From Mycobacterium sp. 3519A (GTDB taxonomy: Bacteria; Actinomycetota; Actinomycetes; Mycobacteriales; Mycobacteriaceae), in NCBI RefSeq assembly GCF_900240945.1, contig NZ_OESG01000013.1:1364001-1428000 (forward strand): a stretch of 64,000 nt of DNA, in the 5' to 3' direction. Shown here piece by piece: positions 58,632 through 64,000 of the stretch (positions are counted from its first letter, which is position 1; each line of letters begins with the position of its first letter). The notes under the pieces were generated by a model that saw nothing but the letters and a program-made list of their open reading frames with translations, was not told where the DNA came from and did not search any database. Position numbers and translations under genes: made by a program.

Positions 58632-60989
58632 ATGTGTGTGACGTCGGCGCTGGCGGGACTGCGAGTTGTCGAGGTCGCGGGCGACATCGCAGGCCCGTAT
58701 TGCACCAAGTTGCTTGCCGATCTCGGCGCCGAGGTCACCAAGATCGAACCTCCGCAGGGCGATTCACTGCGACGGTGGGGACCGTTTCCCGGCGGGGTGC
58801 CCGATGTCAACCGTTCGGGTCTGTTCGAGTACGTGAACGCGGGAAAGCGCGGCGCCACAGTCGATCTCGATGTCGACATGGGCGCTGTCCGCCGACTGAT
58901 CGCTGATGCGCACCTGCTCGTCGACGGCCTCGCGCCGGGAGCGCTCGAACGCCTCGGCCTCGACGTTCCTGCACTGCAAGCGCTGCGCCCCGGCCTCGTT
59001 GTCGTCCGCATCTCGAACTTCGGCCAGTCCGGACCACTGCGCGACCGGGTCGCCACACCGCTGACCATGCAGGCGGCCTCGGGCTGGATACACAGCAGGG
59101 ATCCGGATCGACCCCCGGTGCAGGCGGGCGCGCGGATCTCCGAGTATGTGGCGGGCGGCTACGCCGCGCTCGGCGCTCTCACCGCGCTGCGTACCCGCAG
59201 TGCCGACACCAACGATGTTGTGGTAGTGGATGTTTCGGTGCTCGAGTCGCTGCTGTCGACGCTGCCGTATCCGATGTTGATGGCCGAACGGATGCGCAGG
59301 CTCGGCCTGCCGAGCAACACGCGCGCCGCGCTGCTGTTGGGCATCGTGCGCGCCGCCGACGGGTGGATCGGCATCAACTGCCTGACCGGCCAGCACTGGC
59401 TGGATGTGTGCAGCATGCTCGAGTTGCCGCAGTACGGCGAGCACCAGGTGTCGATCATGATGGGTGGTCCCGAGCGTGCGCAGTTCTTCGCCGACGCCGA
59501 ACCCTGGCTGGCGGCGCGGTCCGTCACCGAGATACTGGAGTTGAGTCAGGCATTCCGCATTCCCGCGTCGCCGGTCAACGATGGCGCGACGGTGTTGCAG
59601 TGTCCGCAGTACGTCGAGCGCGGGTTCTTCGTCGACGCCGGCGGCGCGGATTGGTCCTTTCGCAGGCCGGGCGCGCCGTTCCGGCTGTCGCGCACACCCG
59701 TCCTGGCACCGCGTCCGGCGCCCAGGTTCGGCGCACAAGCCGACCTGCAACCGGCAGGCGACGACGACTGGCGGCGTGGCGGCGCGTGCGCAGATCCGTT
59801 GCTGCCGTTCGCAGGACTGAAAGTTCTCGATCTGACCACGTTCTGGGCAGGCGCCTACCTGACGTGTTATCTGGGCGCATTCGGTGCCGAGATCGTCAAG
59901 GTCGAATCCGTGCAGCGACCGGACGGCCACCGGTACTCGGGCGCATGGTCTTCCGAGGGCGACCGCTGGTATGAACGCAGCGCCATGTGGCAGGGCACCA
60001 ACCTCAACAAGCGCGGCGTCACGCTCGATCTGACGTCGCAGCGCGGACTGGAATTGGTACGTCTGCTCGCCCGTGACGCGGACGTCGTCATCGAGAACTT
60101 CTCGCCGCGGGTGGTCGAGCAGTTCGGGCTGGACTACGAGTCCCTTGAGGCGATCAACCCCGGCGTCGTCATGGTGCGGATGCCGGGATTCGGCTTGCAG
60201 GGACCATGGCGTGACTATGTCGGCTGGGCGCTCAACTTCGAACAGACGTCGGGGATGTCGGCCGTCACCGGCTATCCCGACGGTCCGCCGTGCAACCTAG
60301 CGGGTCCCGCCGATCCGATCGTGGGCGTGCATGCCGGTGTCGCGCTACTTGCCGCACTGGAACATCGGCGGCGGAGGAGACAGGGACAACTCGTCGAGAT
60401 CGCCCAGATCGAGGTCGCGGCGTGCGTCGCCGCCGAACCGGTCATCGAACATTCGATGAACGCGGTGGTGGCGGCACGCGAAGGTAACCGATGCCGCGAT
60501 CACCTGCAGGGGGTGTACCGCACCGCCGCTGACGACCAGTGGGTGGCGTTGTGCGTGCGCGGCGACGCCGACTCTGCGGGCCTGACCGCTGCGATGGGGG
60601 TCTCGGGCGCCCTGCCCGGTGACCACGACGAGTTCGACGCCCTCGTCGCGCGGTGGACGCGAACGCACACCGCCGGCGAGATCGTCAAAATCCTTGAGGC
60701 GCAGGGTGTCCCGGTTGAGCAGGTGCTGACGCCGGACCGGATGTATGACCTGGCGCAGCTCGACGCGCGCGGCTTCTACGACGAGATCGAGCACCCGCTC
60801 ACCGGGAGACATCGTTACCCGGGCTGGCCGTTCAGGATGACGCCGGGCCCGGCCCGTCATCACCGGTTCGCGCCGCCGACGCTCGGCCAACACAACGACG
60901 ACGTGCTGGCCGAACTCGGCGTCAGCGCTGCAGAGATCGCCGATCTGCGCGCACGGCAGATCATCGGTGACACCGCGCTCAACGCGTAA
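58632..60989 (+). CDS. Double-domain CaiB/BaiF-type CoA-transferase
   Basis: A 785-residue fusion of two family III CoA-transferase domains. The first (about residues 1-380) begins LAGLRVVEVAGDIAGPYCTK and the second (about 395-785) FAGLKVLDLTTFWAGAYLTC. The catalytic Asp is present in the second half (AGPADPIVG, residue 561), but the aligned position in the first half is Glu 171 (ARISEYVAGG). Start ATG 58632 is preferred; GTG 58638 or an upstream frame start at 58593 inside the palindrome are alternatives. Divergent from the P450 operon, it may load CoA on the same steroid-type acid. Confidence 0.87.
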   Translation: MCVTSALAGLRVVEVAGDIAGPYCTKLLADLGAEVTKIEPPQGDSLRRWGPFPGGVPDVNRSGLFEYVNAGKRGATVDLDVDMGAVRRLIADAHLLVDGLAPGALERLGLDVPALQALRPGLVVVRISNFGQSGPLRDRVATPLTMQAASGWIHSRDPDRPPVQAGARISEYVAGGYAALGALTALRTRSADTNDVVVVDVSVLESLLSTLPYPMLMAERMRRLGLPSNTRAALLLGIVRAADGWIGINCLTGQHWLDVCSMLELPQYGEHQVSIMMGGPERAQFFADAEPWLAARSVTEILELSQAFRIPASPVNDGATVLQCPQYVERGFFVDAGGADWSFRRPGAPFRLSRTPVLAPRPAPRFGAQADLQPAGDDDWRRGGACADPLLPFAGLKVLDLTTFWAGAYLTCYLGAFGAEIVKVESVQRPDGHRYSGAWSSEGDRWYERSAMWQGTNLNKRGVTLDLTSQRGLELVRLLARDADVVIENFSPRVVEQFGLDYESLEAINPGVVMVRMPGFGLQGPWRDYVGWALNFEQTSGMSAVTGYPDGPPCNLAGPADPIVGVHAGVALLAALEHRRRRRQGQLVEIAQIEVAACVAAEPVIEHSMNAVVAAREGNRCRDHLQGVYRTAADDQWVALCVRGDADSAGLTAAMGVSGALPGDHDEFDALVARWTRTHTAGEIVKILEAQGVPVEQVLTPDRMYDLAQLDARGFYDEIEHPLTGRHRYPGWPFRMTPGPARHHRFAPPTLGQHNDDVLAELGVSAAEIADLRARQIIGDTALNA

Positions 60990-60992
60990 CCG

Positions 60993-62504
60993 TCAAGCGG
61001 CGTCGGGCGTCGATTCCTGCGACCCTGGCTCGTTCTGTGCGGCCTCCGTCGGATCCGATTTCGTCGGCGCCTTCGGAACGCGCTTCTTGGGGCTGAAGAA
61101 CTTGTTGACCGACTCGGCCAATTGGGTCAGCGGGTTCTTCTTCTTCGGCGACGTCGTCTTGCCGGGAGTACCGGTTGTGGTCTTGTTGCCGTCCTTGATC
61201 AGCTCTGAGACCGTCGGGCCCGGATCCGACTCCGTGGACACTGGCTGCTCAGCCGTCGGAGTCTCCGGCTCGGGCAACTTCTGCTGGTCTTCGGATTCCT
61301 TGTCGCCCGACTTCTGCTCCTCCTGCGGCACCGACTTCGCGTTGATCGACGGCGAACTGGTCGGGGCCAGTGGCGTCGGGATCGAACTTGGCAGCGACCC
61401 GACCCCGCCGACGAGGTTGGACACACCCTGGCCGAGCGCACCCGGCACCCCAAGGACAGCCTCGAGCACCTTGCCCGGCGGCGTGATCAACGAGAACTGC
61501 ACGTGCTTCTCGGGATTCAGGTTCTGGCGATCGGTATAGCCCATGTCGACGATCAACCGGACCAGCGGTTCGATGGCGCCGAGCAGCGGTTCGGTGAAAG
61601 GCGTCAACTGTGCCATCCCCGCGACCTGTCGCAGCGGTGCGAACAAGGGCAGGTGCTCGGCCTTGACGAAGACATAGGTGTCCTCGACATCTTCACCGTC
61701 CACGGTGTGTTTCACCGTCTTGATCAGCACATTCGGATCATCCGACGTGCGTTCGATCGGGTCGTAATCGACCGGGTCGTAGTACGCGTCCGGGTGGACG
61801 TAGAAGACGGCGACCAGGCTGTTCGCCAGTGACAGCGGGTTGAAGTACGCGGGGAAGTCGGCGTACGTGTCGTACTCGTTCGTCACGTACTGGGTGTCGT
61901 ACGGCGAGGATGCGGCGGGGCCGTTGGACGTGATGAGGAACGGGATACCCCATCCGGCCGGGAACCGTGCGGCCAGGCCGCCGTTGGGCAGGTTCGGCGA
62001 GGCGATCATGAGGAATTGCAGATTCCCCGTCGAAGGGGCACCAGGGTCAGACGGATCGAGGGTCCGCCGTACCCGCTCGGCGACCAGCGACCCCTCGGAA
62101 TAACCGACGACCAACAGGAACTGGGGCACATTGTTTTCGTCGAGCGTGTTGTCCGCGATCGCGGCACGCAGCACCGGGACACCGACGTTCACGCTGTTGT
62201 CGATGTCGTAGCCCGCTGGGTACTGGACGCCTACGTAGCGGGGGTACATGGTGCCGAATGGCACGACCTTTCCCTGCAATTTGTTGGGGATGTTGACCGC
62301 GGCTGGGTCGCCGCGACCGCCGATGCCGATCGTGGCGGCCGCGAGCTCGATCTGGGCACTGTCCGGCGTCGTGTTGGTCGCGTGCCCCAAGACCAACGCG
62401 GCTGACAGCGCGACGGCGGTGGAGCCGGCGAGAAACAGGGATGGCGACTGTCGCTGCCTCGCCGCTGAACGACGACGCCCCTGCGCCCTACGATGCTTTG
62501 CCAC
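60993..62504 (-). CDS. Exported PE-PPE domain protein (Chp-like alpha/beta hydrolase fold)
   Basis: A 503-residue protein starting at GTG 62504 behind GGGGAGGAG. A signal segment (about residues 20-40) precedes a PE-PPE (PF08237-type) serine hydrolase domain with the nucleophile motif VVGYSEGSLVA (about residue 137) and IASPNLPNGGLAARF. From about residue 370 the tail is long, low-complexity, Pro/Ser/Lys-rich. Relatives such as Chp1 and Chp2 are acyltransferases acting on trehalose lipids together with MmpL exporters. It is divergent from an mmpS-mmpL pair, which fits that role. Confidence 0.82.
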   Translation of the reverse strand: MAKHRRAQGRRRSAARQRQSPSLFLAGSTAVALSAALVLGHATNTTPDSAQIELAAATIGIGGRGDPAAVNIPNKLQGKVVPFGTMYPRYVGVQYPAGYDIDNSVNVGVPVLRAAIADNTLDENNVPQFLLVVGYSEGSLVAERVRRTLDPSDPGAPSTGNLQFLMIASPNLPNGGLAARFPAGWGIPFLITSNGPAASSPYDTQYVTNEYDTYADFPAYFNPLSLANSLVAVFYVHPDAYYDPVDYDPIERTSDDPNVLIKTVKHTVDGEDVEDTYVFVKAEHLPLFAPLRQVAGMAQLTPFTEPLLGAIEPLVRLIVDMGYTDRQNLNPEKHVQFSLITPPGKVLEAVLGVPGALGQGVSNLVGGVGSLPSSIPTPLAPTSSPSINAKSVPQEEQKSGDKESEDQQKLPEPETPTAEQPVSTESDPGPTVSELIKDGNKTTTGTPGKTTSPKKKNPLTQLAESVNKFFSPKKRVPKAPTKSDPTEAAQNEPGSQESTPDAA

Positions 62505-62747
62505 GAACCACTCCTCCCCGTCGCCGCGATCAGGCAGCGCGCGTCGAACGCTATCGCATGACCTTGAACTCGGCGCATATTTCGGCCCGAAACGACCGCG
62601 CATCGCCTTTAGCTGAGGCTGCTCGAAGCGCTTCGCTCCGCGGCTGTGGGCGACGGATCCGCCCGCGCGTTCGTGTTGTGGTGTCCGCTGACGTGTCGTA
62701 CCGTCGTCGACAAGTTGATTAGCCGCACTAGGGAATTTCGAGCCCAG

Positions 62748-62753
62748 AAGGAG
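62748..62753 (+). promoter_or_regulatory. Ribosome binding site (AAGGAG) in front of an ATT start
   Basis: AAGGAG is followed after TTCCT by ATT (62759-62761), in frame with the mmpS gene. The next ordinary start, ATG 62801, is 47 nt away and has no comparable site. Confidence 0.5.
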
Positions 62754-62758
62754 TTCCT

Positions 62759-63205
62759 ATTCATAGGGTTTCGTTCACTCGGCGACTCAGCCGGCGCTGG
62801 ATGGTGCTGGTGGCGGTTGCGGTCGTCGCGCTGGCGGCTTTCGCTGTGTATCGGCTGAACGGAATCTTCGGATCGCAGGACGTCACGTCGACTTCCAGCG
62901 GCGCCGCGGACGAGATCGTCCCATTCAACCCAAAGCACGTGGTGATGAACGTCTTCGGTCCGCCCGGCACCGTCGCGACGATCACCTATATGGACGTGAA
63001 CGCCCAACCGCAGCGCGTCGACGCCGCGAGATTGCCATGGACCTACGACACGACCACCACTCAACCCGCAGTGTTCGTCAACGTCTCGGCCCAGGGCGAC
63101 AGCGCATCGATCGGCTGCCAAATCAAGATCGACGATGTGGTCGCCGATGAGCGATCGGTGAACACGATGAACGCCTTCACCTACTGCCTGGACAAGTCCG
63201 GATGA
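62759..63205 (+). CDS. MmpS-family transport accessory protein
   Basis: A 148-residue MmpS if read from ATT 62759, 134 residues from ATG 62801. The longer form adds a basic, Arg-rich N-terminus (HRVSFTRRLSRRW) before the membrane helix (MVLVAVAVVALAAFAVY), as expected for positive-inside topology. The periplasmic domain has the two conserved cysteines (about residues 121 and 144). The 3' end overlaps mmpL by 4 nt. The 254-nt gap upstream holds the divergent promoters and nothing else I can name. Confidence 0.85.
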   Translation: MHRVSFTRRLSRRWMVLVAVAVVALAAFAVYRLNGIFGSQDVTSTSSGAADEIVPFNPKHVVMNVFGPPGTVATITYMDVNAQPQRVDAARLPWTYDTTTTQPAVFVNVSAQGDSASIGCQIKIDDVVADERSVNTMNAFTYCLDKSG

Positions 63206-64000
63206 ACGTCGGATGGGTGCCTGACTTCATCCGGCGATATTCGGTCCTCATCGCGGTGTTCTGGCTTGGCCTGGCGGTGGTGACCAACGTCTTCGTCCCG
63301 CAGTTGGAGACCGTCGCCGAAGCGCACAACGTGTCGCTCAGCCCGCAGGACTCGCCGTCGCTGCTCGCCAGCAAGCGCATCGGCAAGGTGTTCAACGAAT
63401 TCGATTCCGACAGTTCGGCGATGATCGTGCTGGAGGGCGACGAACCGCTCGGGGCCGAAGCGCATCACTACTACGACGGCTTGATCGCGAAGCTCGAACA
63501 GGACACCAAGCACGTCCAGCACATCCAGAACTTCTGGGGAGACCCGCTAACGGCGGCGGGTTCGCAGAGTGCCGACGGCAAGGCCGCGTTGGTGCAGTTG
63601 TACCTCGCAGGTAACCAGGGCGAGTCGCTGGCCAACGAGTCGGTGGATGCGGTGCGCGACATCGTCGCGCACACCGCGCCGCCACCGGGCATCAAGGCCT
63701 ACGTCACCGGGGCCGCGCCGCTGGTCACCGACCAGTTCGAGGTGGGCCGCCAGGGCACCCTGAAGACCACCCTGATCACCCTCGGGGTGATCGCGGTGAT
63801 GCTGTTCTCGCTCTACCGCCGTCTGACGACGGTGTTCTTCGTGATCTTCACTGTGATGATCGAACTGACCGCCTCCCGCGGCGTCGTCGCGGTGCTGGCG
63901 AACGCAGGCATCATCCAGCTGTCGACATATTCCACCAATCTGCTGACGCTGTTGGTCATCGCGGCGGGCACCGACTACGCGATCTTCATCCTCGGCCGTT
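63202..64000 (+). CDS. MmpL-family RND lipid transporter (5' part, runs off the window)
   Basis: The first 266 codons of an MmpL. It has the N-terminal helix (about residues 14-33), part of the first periplasmic domain, helices 2 and 3, and the start of helix 4 with the relay motif AAGTDYAIFILGR at the window edge. ATG 63202 overlaps the mmpS stop as ATGA. The layout matches the first MmpL at 29381-32215 more closely than the one at 43762. The end lies outside the window. Confidence 0.92.
   Translation, partial: MNVGWVPDFIRRYSVLIAVFWLGLAVVTNVFVPQLETVAEAHNVSLSPQDSPSLLASKRIGKVFNEFDSDSSAMIVLEGDEPLGAEAHHYYDGLIAKLEQDTKHVQHIQNFWGDPLTAAGSQSADGKAALVQLYLAGNQGESLANESVDAVRDIVAHTAPPPGIKAYVTGAAPLVTDQFEVGRQGTLKTTLITLGVIAVMLFSLYRRLTTVFFVIFTVMIELTASRGVVAVLANAGIIQLSTYSTNLLTLLVIAAGTDYAIFILGR

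Overview
The window is high-GC, densely packed DNA from a Mycobacteriales genome, most likely an environmental Mycolicibacterium. The taxon-specific markers are two mmpS/mmpL pairs plus a third MmpL, PapA-type acyltransferases, a PE-PPE domain protein, an Rv1733c-like membrane protein, PknB-type kinases, a mycofactocin-coupled SDR, F420 enzymes and an igr-like steroid side-chain operon. I see no rRNA, tRNA, CRISPR array, insertion sequence or phage gene. Most genes in runs overlap by 4 nt (ATGA or GTGA).

Layout. (1) 1-2265: 3' end of a PQQ operon (pqqC end, pqqD, pqqE), continuing by 4-nt overlaps into an MntP-like membrane protein and a 67-residue protein with nine cysteines. (2) 2287-7166: DUF1232 protein, three small exported proteins, an Rv1733c-like protein, and a two-gene module of a membrane-anchored protein and a long Ala-rich coiled coil with a 150-bp tandem repeat. 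(3) 7261-12317: HAD hydrolase, diaminopropionate ammonia-lyase-like enzyme, LysR regulator, and 5-oxoprolinase pxpABC. (4) 12448-26738: a catabolic region. It holds a luciferase-like (probably F420) oxidoreductase, a two-subunit class I CoA-transferase/IpdAB-like enzyme, a three-subunit molybdenum hydroxylase with a CoxG-like protein, a PucR regulator, an F420:NADP reductase, RidA, a GntR regulator, a phthalate-dioxygenase-type reductase, a ferritin-like diiron protein and an NCS1 permease. I read it as uptake and degradation of an unidentified N-heterocycle. (5) 26809-28968: mycofactocin-type SDR, RNase HI, enoyl-CoA hydratase.

(6) 28965-32655: mmpS-mmpL-small membrane protein operon with an 8-8 bp inverted repeat upstream. 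(7) 32932-40857: three PknB-like kinases, two of them tandem paralogues with twofold-repeated sensor domains, then a DcuS/CitA-type two-component system. (8) 40858-49833: lipid-envelope region with two alpha/beta hydrolases, a large MmpL, a PapA-like and a WS/DGAT-like acyltransferase. Its three main intergenic stretches carry six copies of an undescribed ~55-bp element built on TTGTGCGCACAA and GAGCAGAATGCGCA. (9) 50038-51795: secreted glycoside-hydrolase-like protein with LGFP-type repeats.

(10) 51796-58465: minus-strand operon P450, ChsE2-like, MaoC, DUF35, ChsE1-like, ChsH1-like, Ltp2-like, TetR. It resembles the M. tuberculosis cholesterol igr operon, but ChsH2 is split into two genes and the P450 is not an obvious CYP125. 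A divergent double-domain CaiB-type CoA-transferase (58632-60989) shares its promoter region, where a strong palindrome sits. (11) 60993-64000: PE-PPE domain protein, then an mmpS and the start of an mmpL running off the window.

In three genes a good ribosome binding site and conserved N-terminal sequence point to a non-canonical start codon (ATC, CTG, ATT). All functions are inferred from sequence reading alone; no searches were run.
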